A DNA stretch of 64,000 nt from Halothiobacillus sp045689735. GTDB lineage: Bacteria; Pseudomonadota; Gammaproteobacteria; Halothiobacillales; Halothiobacillaceae. A model generated the notes under the pieces. That model did not search any database. It saw only the letters and a list, made by a program, of their open reading frames with translations, and was not told the origin of the DNA. Location: the NCBI RefSeq assembly GCF_045689735.1, contig NZ_CP142685.1, positions 620,001-684,000 on the forward strand, given 5' to 3'. Position numbers and translations under genes: made by a program. Shown here piece after piece: positions 15,391 through 24,101 of this stretch (positions are counted from its first letter, which is position 1; each line of letters begins with the position of its first letter).

Positions 15391-16428
15391 GTGACTGACT
15401 CTCTTTCCCCGGAGGCAACCCAGTCGTTGCAGGTGTCGGCGTTGGCCGCGATTGCTCAAGCAGCGGATCTGGAGGCATTGGAGGCGTTGCGGGTGCAGTA
15501 CACCGGCAAGAAAGGTGTGCTCACGGATCTGATGAAAGCCTTGGGACAGCTCGATCCCGAAACGCGCCGCGCGCGCGGAGCCGAAATCAATGAGGTGAAG
15601 GAGGCAATCCTCGCCGCATTAGCAGAACGCAAGGTGTCGCTGGCTGAGGCGGCGCTGGCCGCGCGGCTGAAGTCGGAACGGCTGGATGTGACGCTGCCCG
15701 GCCGGATGCAGATGCCGGGGGCGGTGCATCCGATTTCTCGTATGATTCGCCGGATCACCACGATTTTTGGTCAGATGGGCTATCAGATTGCCGAGGGGCC
15801 GGAGATCGAGGATGACTGGCATAACTTTACGGCGCTCAATATTCCGCTGACCCATCCGGCGCGGGCGATGCACGATACTTTCTATTTCGATGCGGAGCGC
15901 CTGTTGCGCACGCATACTTCGCCGGTACAAATTCGCACCATGCAGCAACAGCAGCCGCCGCTAAAGGTGATCGCGCCGGGGCGGGTTTATCGTTGTGATT
16001 CGGATATGACCCATTCGCCGATGTTTCACCAGATTGAGGTGTTGTATGTGGCGGAATCGGTGCGTTTTACCGATTTGCGCGCGACCCTCAAACAATTTTT
16101 GGCGGCGTTGTTTGAACAGGATGATTTGCCGATTCGGTTGCGGCCCTCATTTTTCCCGTTCACGGAGCCTTCCGCAGAAGTCGATATCCAGTGCGTGCAT
16201 TGTCAGGGGCAAGGCTGCCGGGTGTGCAAGAAAACCGGTTGGATCGAAGTTCTGGGCAGCGGCATGGTGCATCCCAATGTGCTGCGGGCCGTCGGCTATG
16301 ATCCGGCGAAAGTGAGTGGTTTTGCGATCGGCATGGGGGTCGAACGCTTGGCCATGTTGCGGTACGGCGTTGACGACCTGCGTGCTTTTTTTGAGAACGA
16401 TCTGCGTTTCCTGGCGCAGTTTGCCTGA
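15391..16428 (+). CDS. pheS: Phenylalanyl-tRNA synthetase alpha subunit
   Basis: PheS forms the catalytic half of the alpha2-beta2 enzyme that charges tRNA-Phe. The 345 residues start with a coiled-coil tRNA-binding arm (about 1-90) followed by the class II core. The core has HPISRMIRRITTIFGQMGY, GPEIEDDWHNFTALN, the motif 2 region GRVYRCDSDMTHSPMFHQIE, and GFAIGMGVERLAML as motif 3. The four-cysteine segment CVHCQGQGCRVCKK is a variant found in many bacteria but not E. coli. GTG 15391 follows GGAG by 7 nt; another in-frame GTG at 15385 is possible. The frame is open to 15268, but the extra residues look unrelated. Confidence 0.95.
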   Translation: MTDSLSPEATQSLQVSALAAIAQAADLEALEALRVQYTGKKGVLTDLMKALGQLDPETRRARGAEINEVKEAILAALAERKVSLAEAALAARLKSERLDVTLPGRMQMPGAVHPISRMIRRITTIFGQMGYQIAEGPEIEDDWHNFTALNIPLTHPARAMHDTFYFDAERLLRTHTSPVQIRTMQQQQPPLKVIAPGRVYRCDSDMTHSPMFHQIEVLYVAESVRFTDLRATLKQFLAALFEQDDLPIRLRPSFFPFTEPSAEVDIQCVHCQGQGCRVCKKTGWIEVLGSGMVHPNVLRAVGYDPAKVSGFAIGMGVERLAMLRYGVDDLRAFFENDLRFLAQFA

Positions 16429-16517
16429 CCGATTTTTTGATCATCCTTTTGATTTTTAAGTCAATGATGTCCGCTTTGATGAGCGGCCGTCGAGTCATTT
16501 AATAAAGAGTCAATTCC

Positions 16518-18917
16518 ATGCGTTTTTCTGAATCTTGGCTGCGTGAATGGATCAACCCACCGGTGACTACGGCAGAATTGGCGCACCGTTTGACCATGAT
16601 CGGCCTCGAAGTCGATGCGATCGAGCCCGCTGCGCCCGATTTTTCTGGCGTGGTCGTGGCGGAGGTTTGCGCGGTTGAGCCGCATCCTGCCGCAGATAAA
16701 TTGCGTGTCACGCGGGTTCGTACCGGGCAAACGGAATTCCAGGTGGTGTGTGGTGCGCCGAATGTCGCCGTGGGGATGCGTGTTCCTTTTGCCACGGTGG
16801 GTGCGGCGCTTCCGGGCGGCTTGACCATCCGTGCAGCCAGCCTGCGGGGCGTTGAGTCGCTGGGCATGCTGTGTTCGGCCACGGAGTTGGGTTTGCCGGC
16901 TACGAATGATGGCCTGTGGGCTTTACCGAGTGATGCGCCGATAGGGGCGGATTTGCGCGCGTGGCTGCAACTCGATGATGCCGTCATCGAACTCGGGATC
17001 ACCCCGAATCGGGGGGATGCCCTCTCCATCCTTGGTCTGGCGCGGGATTGCTCGGCGTTGTTCGATCAGCCTTTGCTCGATCAGGATCGCCTGCTGGCTC
17101 CCCCCGCAGTCACGGGGTCGGTGGTGCCCGCCGCGCAGATTGCCGCTCCGCAGGATTGCCCGGTCTATCGTCTGCAGGTCATCGAGCAGATCCCGACGAA
17201 CCGGAGCACGCCGCTCTGGCTGGCGGAACGCCTGCGTCGTGCGGGCGTCAAGGTCATCGAGCCGATCGTGGATATCTGCAACTATGTCATGCTGGAGCTG
17301 GGTCAGCCTCTGCATGCATTCGATGCAGATCGTCTGACGGGCGCCCTGACCGTTCGTCGTGCCCGTGCCGGTGAGCAGTTTTTGGCCTTGAACCAGCAGA
17401 GGCTGACGCTGACTGACGAGTGTCTGATCATTGCGGATGAGCACGCCCCCGTGGCGTTGGCGGGGGTGATTGGGGGGGCGGATTCGGCGGTTCAGGCTGG
17501 TACGCAGCGGATTGTGCTGGAATCCGCGTATTTCACCCCGGAAGCCTTGGCTGGCCGTGCGCGCCAGTTCGGTATTGCGACCGATGCAGCATTCCGCTTC
17601 GAGCGGGGTGTCGATCCCCTGTTGAGTGAGCGCGCCCTAAATCGCGCTGTGGCACTGATCGTGTCGATTTGTGGCGGTGTGGCGAGTCCGCCGATTGCCG
17701 CCCCCGGTGGACGGATTGCCTTTGAGCCTTGCCCGATCGTGTTGGATATGGATTGGGCATCGGCTCGGCTGGGGTTGGTCATTCCCGTTGATCAGGCCAT
17801 GCAGTTTTTAGAACGCCTGGGCTGTCGGATGGAGCGGATTGGCGCGCAACGGCTGACGGTGTTCCCGCCCAGTCATCGTTTCGATTTGCGCATCGCAGAA
17901 GATTTGCTGGAGGAATTGGCGCGGCTGATTGGTTTTGATGCCTTCGATGCTCCACTGGCGCCGAGCGCCACCGTGCTGACGGTACCTGCCGAAACGCGGA
18001 ACCGCAAAACAATGGTGGCGGATGTGCTGGTCGATCTGGGGTATTTTGAGGCCATCACCTACAGTTTTATCGATCCGGCCGTCGCCGGCTTATTTGCGGC
18101 AACGCCCGGCATTGCCCTAGCTAACCCGATCTCCAGCGAGATGGCGGTGATGCGTCAAAGTCTCTGGCCGGGACTGCTCATGGCGCTGCGTTTCAACCAG
18201 AACCGGCAGCAGAATCGCGTGCGGCTGTTCGAAATTGGCCGCAGTTTTCACGGTTCATTGGATGGTCGTGAGGAAATCGACCGCATCGCGGGCGTGATCA
18301 CAGGGAGCCGTTTGCCGGAACAGTGGGCGGTGCCCAGTGTGTCTGTGGATTTTTTCGATCTCAAAGGCGATGTGCAGGCGTTGTTGTCCCGGCTTGGGTT
18401 CGATGCGCAGTCGGAGGATGAGACGACCCGTGTTCGTTTTGTTGCGGCTCCGCATCAGGCGCTGCATCCGGGACAATCTGCCGCGATTTATCTTGGGGGT
18501 CGCCCGGTGGGTTGGTTGGGCGCCTTGCATCCCTTGGTGCAGCAGGCCATGGATCTGACTGGCTCGGTTTATGTTTTTGAGCTCTCGCTCGCGGCGGTGC
18601 GGGATCGGCGATTGCCGGTCAATCGACCGCGTTCGCGCTTCCCACAGGTGCGACGGGATCTGGCGCTGCTCAAGCCCGTATCCATCAGTGCGGATGAGTT
18701 ATTGGCAATAATTGCGGCTGATCAGGCGGAGTATCTGCGCGAAGTGGCGATTTTTGACCGTTTCATCGGCGCGGGCATTCCGGAAGGGTTCGAAAGTGTG
18801 GCGGTCAAGCTGGTGTTGCAGGCTTTTGAACGCACCCTGACAGATGAAGAAATCATCGCTATAATCAGCGACATACGAACAAAACTTGCGCAGCATCAGA
18901 TTGAGTTGCGCAGCTAG
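16518..18917 (+). CDS. pheT: Phenylalanyl-tRNA synthetase beta subunit
   Basis: PheT supplies structure, tRNA anticodon recognition and editing to phenylalanyl-tRNA synthetase. The 799-residue length is typical. The domain order is readable: B1 N-terminus (MRFSESWLREWINPP), EMAP-type tRNA-binding domain (about 40-150), B3/B4 editing domain (about 210-385, with ITPNRGDALSILGLARD before it), B5, and the C-terminal ferredoxin-fold anticodon-binding domain. That last domain contains RFPQVRRDLALL, near residue 705. It lies 89 nt after pheS and 13 nt before ihfA. Confidence 0.97.
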   Translation: MRFSESWLREWINPPVTTAELAHRLTMIGLEVDAIEPAAPDFSGVVVAEVCAVEPHPAADKLRVTRVRTGQTEFQVVCGAPNVAVGMRVPFATVGAALPGGLTIRAASLRGVESLGMLCSATELGLPATNDGLWALPSDAPIGADLRAWLQLDDAVIELGITPNRGDALSILGLARDCSALFDQPLLDQDRLLAPPAVTGSVVPAAQIAAPQDCPVYRLQVIEQIPTNRSTPLWLAERLRRAGVKVIEPIVDICNYVMLELGQPLHAFDADRLTGALTVRRARAGEQFLALNQQRLTLTDECLIIADEHAPVALAGVIGGADSAVQAGTQRIVLESAYFTPEALAGRARQFGIATDAAFRFERGVDPLLSERALNRAVALIVSICGGVASPPIAAPGGRIAFEPCPIVLDMDWASARLGLVIPVDQAMQFLERLGCRMERIGAQRLTVFPPSHRFDLRIAEDLLEELARLIGFDAFDAPLAPSATVLTVPAETRNRKTMVADVLVDLGYFEAITYSFIDPAVAGLFAATPGIALANPISSEMAVMRQSLWPGLLMALRFNQNRQQNRVRLFEIGRSFHGSLDGREEIDRIAGVITGSRLPEQWAVPSVSVDFFDLKGDVQALLSRLGFDAQSEDETTRVRFVAAPHQALHPGQSAAIYLGGRPVGWLGALHPLVQQAMDLTGSVYVFELSLAAVRDRRLPVNRPRSRFPQVRRDLALLKPVSISADELLAIIAADQAEYLREVAIFDRFIGAGIPEGFESVAVKLVLQAFERTLTDEEIIAIISDIRTKLAQHQIELRS

Positions 18918-18930
18918 AATAAGGTGCATC

Positions 18931-19233
18931 ATGGCATTAACCAAAGCCGATCTCGTGGAAAAACTGCATGCCGAACTGGGTCTGAACAAGCGTGAGGCCA
19001 AGGACTTTGTCGATATTTTCTTTGAACAACTGCGGGGTACGCTGGAATCCGGCGAGGAAGTCAAACTCTCGGGGTTTGGCAATTTCCACCTGCGGGACAA
19101 GAGTGAACGGCCAGGGCGAAACCCCCGCACTGGCGAGATGATTCCGGTCACCGCCCGCCGGGTGGTGACCTTCCGTGCAGGACAAAAACTCAAGGCCATG
19201 GTTGAGGCCTATGACGGCACCGTCGCATCCTGA
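18931..19233 (+). CDS. ihfA: Integration host factor alpha subunit
   Basis: IHF alpha is the partner of IHF beta (3751-4053). The 100-residue protein begins MALTKADLVEKLHAELGLNK and contains the DNA-intercalating arm RPGRNPRTGEMIPVTARRVV. ATG 18931 follows AAGG with good spacing; an in-frame ATG at 18886 lies inside pheT and adds non-family residues. The location directly after pheT is conserved in gammaproteobacteria. Its 3' end overlaps the start of the MerR gene by 23 bases. Confidence 0.97.
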   Translation: MALTKADLVEKLHAELGLNKREAKDFVDIFFEQLRGTLESGEEVKLSGFGNFHLRDKSERPGRNPRTGEMIPVTARRVVTFRAGQKLKAMVEAYDGTVAS

Positions 19234-19741
19234 ATCGCTGCCGCCGATTCCCAATAAACGATACTTCACCATTGGTGAAGTGGGTGTGCTCTGCGATGTC
19301 AAGGCGCATGTCCTGCGGTACTGGGAGCAGGAGTTCGGCCAGCTTAAACCGACTAAACGGCAAGGCAACCGCCGCTATTATCAGCGTCACGACATCGAGC
19401 TGATTCGTCAGATTCGCAGTCTGCTGTATGACCAAGGATTCACGATTGCCGGCGCACGGTTGCAATTAACGCCAGGCCGTGCCGCTGCCTCGGCACCCGT
19501 CGTGGCCGCGCCGGTGATCGAGCCTTCATTGAATTGGGATTTGCTTTCCACGCCGGCCGAGATTCCCGCAAGCGAACCGCAGTTGGATGACGCGGTTGAG
19601 ACTGGGCAACCCGTCGCCACCGGCGTGCCTGCGGTGGCCGTCGTGCGGAATTTGGCAGATATTTGCGCCCGCTTAGATACCTTGGCGGATGAAATTTCCG
19701 CCGCTTTAGCGATAACGGCTTCCCCTGTCGCGCATTCCTGA
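19211..19741 (+). CDS. MerR family transcriptional regulator
   Basis: The N-terminal winged helix (about residues 17-90) has the MerR signature YFTIGEVGVLCDVKAHVLRY and the wing GNRRYYQRHDIELI. It continues IRSLLYDQGFTIAGARLQL. The remaining 80 residues are Ala/Val/Pro-rich without cysteines, so no metal or redox sensor domain is visible. A MerR-like gene directly after ihfA is standard in gammaproteobacteria (often annotated as a CarD- or MlrA-like orphan), with unknown target. ATG 19211 lies inside ihfA, 23 bases before its stop, so translation is likely coupled. Product: 176 residues. Confidence 0.88.
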   Translation: MTAPSHPESLPPIPNKRYFTIGEVGVLCDVKAHVLRYWEQEFGQLKPTKRQGNRRYYQRHDIELIRQIRSLLYDQGFTIAGARLQLTPGRAAASAPVVAAPVIEPSLNWDLLSTPAEIPASEPQLDDAVETGQPVATGVPAVAVVRNLADICARLDTLADEISAALAITASPVAHS

Positions 19742-19879
19742 GGTGCTGATCCTCACCCATCTGGGGCACTGGGGCGTTGCACGGCGGCTGCTCAAGCAAG
19801 CTGGGGCGCAGCGCAACCGAGCCCGCTTTAGCGTCGCGTCGCGTCGTCCGTCCCGGCTTGAATTTTTGGGTCGAGGGAC

Positions 19880-22699
19880 TCAACCCGTATTGCGCATCCC
19901 GGCGGCGATCGCATTGATCGAACGCAGCAAGGGTGCCAGCCATTGATCGCGTTCTGCGGCCGGGGCGCTTTCATCGCGGTATCGACGCAGCAGCACGATC
20001 TGGATATGGTTCAGCACATCGAGATAGGGATTCCGACGCATCATCGAAGTGCCGATGTATTCGTCGATTTCCACCAAAGATTCCACTTGCGCCACGCGTA
20101 ACAATTCTTGATAAGTCCGCTCGTACTCTGCGCGGATTTTTTCGTACACCGGTCGGCTTTGTGCTTGATCGGCGACGAGGCTGGCGTATTCCCCCGCGAT
20201 TTGCATTTCTCCTTTGGTCAGCGAGAGTTGGGTATTCCGCAGCATGCTGTGAAAGAACGGCCAATGGGTGAACAGGTGGTGCAGCAAATCCGGCTGATCT
20301 TTGTGATTTTGCCGCCAGGCTTTGAGTGCCGAGCCGATGCCGTACCAGGCGGGCAGGGTGTGCCGGGATTGAGACCAGCCGAATACCCAGGGAATGGCGC
20401 GAACCGAGGCTTTGGAGAGATCCCCCGCCTTGCGGGATGCCGGGCGTGAGCCAATGTTGAGCAAACCTAACTCGCGTACCGGGGTGGCTTCGAAGAAATA
20501 GTTGAAGAAAAAAGGCGTGTGATCCGTCAGGTCGCGATACGCCTTTTCGCCATATTCAGCGAGTTCGGCCACCACGGCTTCATAGTCTGCAGGTACGGGC
20601 GGTTGCGGCGTGACGAGATGCGCCGAAGCCTTCATCAGGCCGGTGGCGCCCATGGTGAGCTCGTAAATGGCGGTTTCCGTGTTGCTGTATTTGGATGACA
20701 GCACTTCTCCTTGTTCGGTGAACTTGATCTGTCCTTCCACGGTGCCGGCGGGCAGGGAAAGAATCGATTCGTGGGTGGGGCCGCCACCGCGGGCGACGGT
20801 GCCGCCTCGCCCGTGGAAGAGGCGACAGGTGATGCCATGGGCTTGCGTCAGGGCGAGAACGCGTTTTTGGGCGTTGTATAGATTCCAGACCGAAGCCAAT
20901 GACCCGCCATCTTTGCAGGAGTCCGAATAACCCAGCATCACTTCCTGCAGGTTGCCAGAGGCCGTGAGCAGGGCGCGGTAGGTCGGATTGGCGAATAGGG
21001 TGCCGAGGACGCTTTCAATCGCCTGTAAATCTTCGATGGTTTCGAACAGGGGGGAAATCTGGATATCGCAGAACCAGCCTGAACGCGTTTTGCCGGCCAA
21101 CCCGCTCAACACGGCCATGAACAGGACTTCCAGGATATGGCTGGGCTCATGCGTCATCGAGATGACATAGGTGCCGAAACAATCCCGGCTGATGGTATCG
21201 ATCAGTTGGCGTTTGACATTGAATACGCGCAGGATTTCGGCCGTTTCCGGGCTTAAGTCGTCCAGCTTGGGCGCTTTGAGTTTGCCTTTGTTGATCAGCG
21301 CCGTCAGGGTGTTTTGTCGGGTGGTTTCATCTTGGGCGAGATAATCCGTTTTGGGGCTCAAGTGACGAATCAGCTCGGCGACTGCTTGGGTGTGTCTTGT
21401 CGATTCCTGACGGATGTCGAGTTGAGTCAAGTGCCAACCGAAGGTTTCTGCCAGTCGAATCAGATCTTTGATTTCTGCATCGGCCAGAAGTGCATCGCCG
21501 GTGGTGATGAGGGTGTCGCGGATCCGGTAGAGATCTTGCAGAAACTCCTCTTTGTGTTGATAGGCTTGTTGACTGAGCGGTTGTGGGGCTTTCTCAATCA
21601 GGCTGTTGATATAGGAAAGATTTTTCTTGAGCCGATGGCTGATGGTGCGCAGCTTGAGGCGGTACGGCTCTTCGGCAAAAAAGCTGTCGCCGCTGTTTTC
21701 GGGTGTCGTCAGTTCGAGGAGCTTCGCGTCTTGACCGAGCCCCAGGCTGGTTGGGCAGATTTCGGGACAGAGTTGGCTGGAATGGGTCAGCAGCCGATCC
21801 ATCGCCGCCAGGCGCTCTAGATATTCTTCCAGAATGGTTTGGGTGGCGGCACAGACCGCGTAGGTCGTCACCTCATGCGTGACAAACGGGTTGCCGTCCC
21901 GGTCGCCGCCAATCCAGGAGCCAAACCGCAGGAAGCTGGGCACCTTGATCGAGGATTTCTCGCCTTGGGGTTCAGGAAAATTGACCTCGACAGCGCGTTC
22001 CAGATAACGATAGGCCAGCGGGACTGCGTCGAAAATCGAGGTGCGGAAGTAATACATCCCCAGCCGGATTTCATCATGCACTTCGGGGCGGGTCGAGCGG
22101 ACTTCATTGGTTTTGAGCAAGGAAAGAATTAATGCCTTGACTTGGTTGTTCACCCGCTCGCGTTCGATGCCACTGGTTTCGCTGCGATCAAGATCGGCGC
22201 AGAGCAAAAAGATGCGGCGCTGTAAATCCATCACGGTTCGGCGTTTCGCTTCGGTGGGGTGCGCGGTGAATACGGGCATATACACCAATCGATTCAGCAG
22301 GGATTGCACCGCATCGGCCGACATGCCCTGCTTGGAGAATTCGCGCATCGTGTCGTAAAAAGAGCCACGCCAGAGGCGCAGCCCCAACCGGACTTGCCGC
22401 CGCCTGGCCTGATGCATGAAGTCTTCTTCAGCGATGTTGACCAGGTTGAAATAGAGACCGTAGGCGCGCACCACCATGTTCAGGGTCTCGGCATCGAGCG
22501 TGCGCAATTGCGTCATCAACCGGGTGTTGAGTTTGGGGCTGGGTTTCTGCCGCAGGCGAATAAAGCCCCGACGCAAGGTTTCCACCGTATCGAAGACATG
22601 CTCGCCCGTTTGTTCTTTGAGCACCTCGCCCAAAAGATTGCCGAACAGACGCACACGAGCGCGCAGGGCTTTATCGTCGGATTTGTGGATTTTTTTCAT
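19880..22699 (-). CDS. ppc: Phosphoenolpyruvate carboxylase
   Basis: PEPC makes oxaloacetate from PEP and bicarbonate, the main anaplerotic route in an autotroph. The 939-residue length fits the bacterial enzyme. Both catalytic signatures are present: VFTAHPTEAKRRTV (catalytic His) and FHGRGGTVARGGGPTHESI. GSWIGGDRDGNPFVT and LGYSDSCKDGG are also standard. The C-terminus ends RNTG, the aspartate-inhibitor site of the family. The gene runs against the flanking plus-strand genes, and a long repeat copy separates it from gnd. I could not identify its promoter with confidence. Confidence 0.97.
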   Translation of the reverse strand: MKKIHKSDDKALRARVRLFGNLLGEVLKEQTGEHVFDTVETLRRGFIRLRQKPSPKLNTRLMTQLRTLDAETLNMVVRAYGLYFNLVNIAEEDFMHQARRRQVRLGLRLWRGSFYDTMREFSKQGMSADAVQSLLNRLVYMPVFTAHPTEAKRRTVMDLQRRIFLLCADLDRSETSGIERERVNNQVKALILSLLKTNEVRSTRPEVHDEIRLGMYYFRTSIFDAVPLAYRYLERAVEVNFPEPQGEKSSIKVPSFLRFGSWIGGDRDGNPFVTHEVTTYAVCAATQTILEEYLERLAAMDRLLTHSSQLCPEICPTSLGLGQDAKLLELTTPENSGDSFFAEEPYRLKLRTISHRLKKNLSYINSLIEKAPQPLSQQAYQHKEEFLQDLYRIRDTLITTGDALLADAEIKDLIRLAETFGWHLTQLDIRQESTRHTQAVAELIRHLSPKTDYLAQDETTRQNTLTALINKGKLKAPKLDDLSPETAEILRVFNVKRQLIDTISRDCFGTYVISMTHEPSHILEVLFMAVLSGLAGKTRSGWFCDIQISPLFETIEDLQAIESVLGTLFANPTYRALLTASGNLQEVMLGYSDSCKDGGSLASVWNLYNAQKRVLALTQAHGITCRLFHGRGGTVARGGGPTHESILSLPAGTVEGQIKFTEQGEVLSSKYSNTETAIYELTMGATGLMKASAHLVTPQPPVPADYEAVVAELAEYGEKAYRDLTDHTPFFFNYFFEATPVRELGLLNIGSRPASRKAGDLSKASVRAIPWVFGWSQSRHTLPAWYGIGSALKAWRQNHKDQPDLLHHLFTHWPFFHSMLRNTQLSLTKGEMQIAGEYASLVADQAQSRPVYEKIRAEYERTYQELLRVAQVESLVEIDEYIGTSMMRRNPYLDVLNHIQIVLLRRYRDESAPAAERDQWLAPLLRSINAIAAGMRNTG

Positions 22700-22854
22700 G
22701 GCAACACCAAGGCTTGAGCGGGCGGTACATCGGCCAGGGGTAAGGCAGCGATGCGGAAACAGTCAATCATGATGGCGGGTGACTGTCATTATTTTTTAGT
22801 GCGGGTGGCAGTATAACGGCTCAAAGTGTCTTGCTGACAGCCGTGCGTGACAGT

Positions 22855-23023
22855 TAGCAGGAAGTTGAAAAAGGGCTTTCCTGCCCCTTTTCAACTCGGC
22901 TCGTCGCGGCGCGTGTCCGCGACGGCCTCCAAAGATCAATCAGTTAGGGTGATTGATCTTTGTGCAAGCCATCCATGGCTTGCCTTACCCGGCCGTTGAA
23001 AAGATTTTTTCAACGGCCGGGTA
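22855..23023 (+). mobile_element. Long copy of the TA-flanked multi-hairpin repeat (MITE-like)
   Basis: The element lies in the 455-nt ppc-gnd gap, which holds no gene. It begins TAGCAGGAAGTTGAAAAAG and ends at GGCCGGGTA. Inside are successive dyads. First GTTGAAAA/TTTTCAAC (22864-22895), then GTCGCGG/CCGCGAC. AAAGATCAATCA pairs with TGATTGATCTTT (22931-22961), a 12-bp stem. GCAAGCCAT pairs with ATGGCTTGC (22964-22983). Last is a perfect 15-bp stem starting CCCGGCCGTTGAAAA (22988-23021, loop GATT). There is no ORF of note. The inverted homologue is at 37197-37490. The rest of the gap must contain the ppc and gnd promoters. Confidence 0.75.
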
Positions 23024-23154
23024 GTCCCAGCCCGATTGGCGTGATGCGCTGTTAAACGGCTATTGCGTCGGTCATTCAAAGGGTGCAGTCTTTCATCAGG
23101 CCGTTGGGAGTTAAGCCACCGGGTATCGCCAATCATTCGTGTTAGGGAGATTCA

Positions 23155-24072
23155 ATGATGCGTTTAGGGATGTATGGTTTGGGGCGCATGGGCGCCAATA
23201 TGGTGCGCCGGCTGGCGCGAGGCGGGATTGAAGTGGTGGCGCATAACCGCAGCCGTGCGCCGATCGATGAATTGGTGGCCAGCGAACCGGGCGTGCAGCC
23301 GGCTTATAGTTTGGACGCGCTGATCGCGGGGCTGCCGTCGCCGCGGATTGTTTGGTTGATGCTGCCCGCCGGAGAGATAACGGAGCAGGCCATCACCGAG
23401 ATTCTACCGCGTCTGGCCGAAGGGGATTTGTTGATCGACGGTGGGAACAGTTTTTATCAGGACACGATCCGTCGGGCGGCGCGCGTACAGGCAGCCGGTG
23501 TGCAGTACATGGATGTGGGCACTTCCGGCGGCGTTTGGGGGCTGAAAAACGGCTATAGCCTGATGTTTGGGGGTTCTGCGGCGGCGGCTGAGATGATCCG
23601 TCCCGCGATCGAGGTGTTGGCGCCGGCGGCGGATAAGGGTTGGGGGCATGTCGGGCCGGTCGGTTCTGGGCATTTCACCAAGATGATTCATAACGGCATC
23701 GAGTACGGCATGATGCAGGCGCTGGCCGAGGGCTTGGCGGTGCTGCGCGCGAAAAAAGAATTCGACCTCGATTTGGCGCAGATCACCGAGCTGTGGCGGG
23801 ATGGTTCCGTCGTGCAAAGCTGGTTGCTGGATTTGACTGCGGAAGCGCTCGCCGCGCAGGGGCAGGCGTTGAGCCACATTGCCCCGGTGGTGGCGGATTC
23901 CGGCGAAGGCCGCTGGACGGCGACCGAAGCGATCAATCTCGGGGTGCCTGCGCCGGTTATGACGCTCGCCTTGCAGATGCGCTTTGCCAGCCAGGATGCC
24001 GAAGGGTATCCCAATCGATTGTTGTCCCTGATGCGTAACGCATTCGGGGGGCACGCCATCACGCCGCAATAG
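23155..24072 (+). CDS. gnd: 6-Phosphogluconate dehydrogenase, decarboxylating (short form)
   Basis: The enzyme oxidises 6-phosphogluconate to ribulose 5-phosphate with release of CO2 and NAD(P)H. At 305 residues it is the short, roughly 300-residue class rather than the 470-residue E. coli type, so it is not truncated. The Rossmann motif GLGRMGANM is at about residues 7-15. The catalytic stretch GHFTKMIHNGIEYGMMQALAEG contains the Lys and the substrate-binding residues, and DGGNSFYQDT and DVGTSGGVWGL are classic. ATG 23155 is preferred over the next ATG (23158) because AGGGAGA lies close upstream. It pairs with zwf 29 nt downstream. Confidence 0.93.
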   Translation: MMRLGMYGLGRMGANMVRRLARGGIEVVAHNRSRAPIDELVASEPGVQPAYSLDALIAGLPSPRIVWLMLPAGEITEQAITEILPRLAEGDLLIDGGNSFYQDTIRRAARVQAAGVQYMDVGTSGGVWGLKNGYSLMFGGSAAAAEMIRPAIEVLAPAADKGWGHVGPVGSGHFTKMIHNGIEYGMMQALAEGLAVLRAKKEFDLDLAQITELWRDGSVVQSWLLDLTAEALAAQGQALSHIAPVVADSGEGRWTATEAINLGVPAPVMTLALQMRFASQDAEGYPNRLLSLMRNAFGGHAITPQ

Positions 24073-24101
24073 CGCTCACGGTCAGGGAAGAGGAATGCGA
24101 C

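Noticed and set aside
22930..23023. Hairpin series read as a CRISPR array or a tRNA-like gene
   Set aside because: Units differ in sequence and length, there are no regular spacers, and no acceptor stem or T-loop signature exists.
23155..24072. gnd as a truncated gene
   Set aside because: At 305 residues it is complete for the short 6-phosphogluconate dehydrogenase class and ends with its normal C-terminus.
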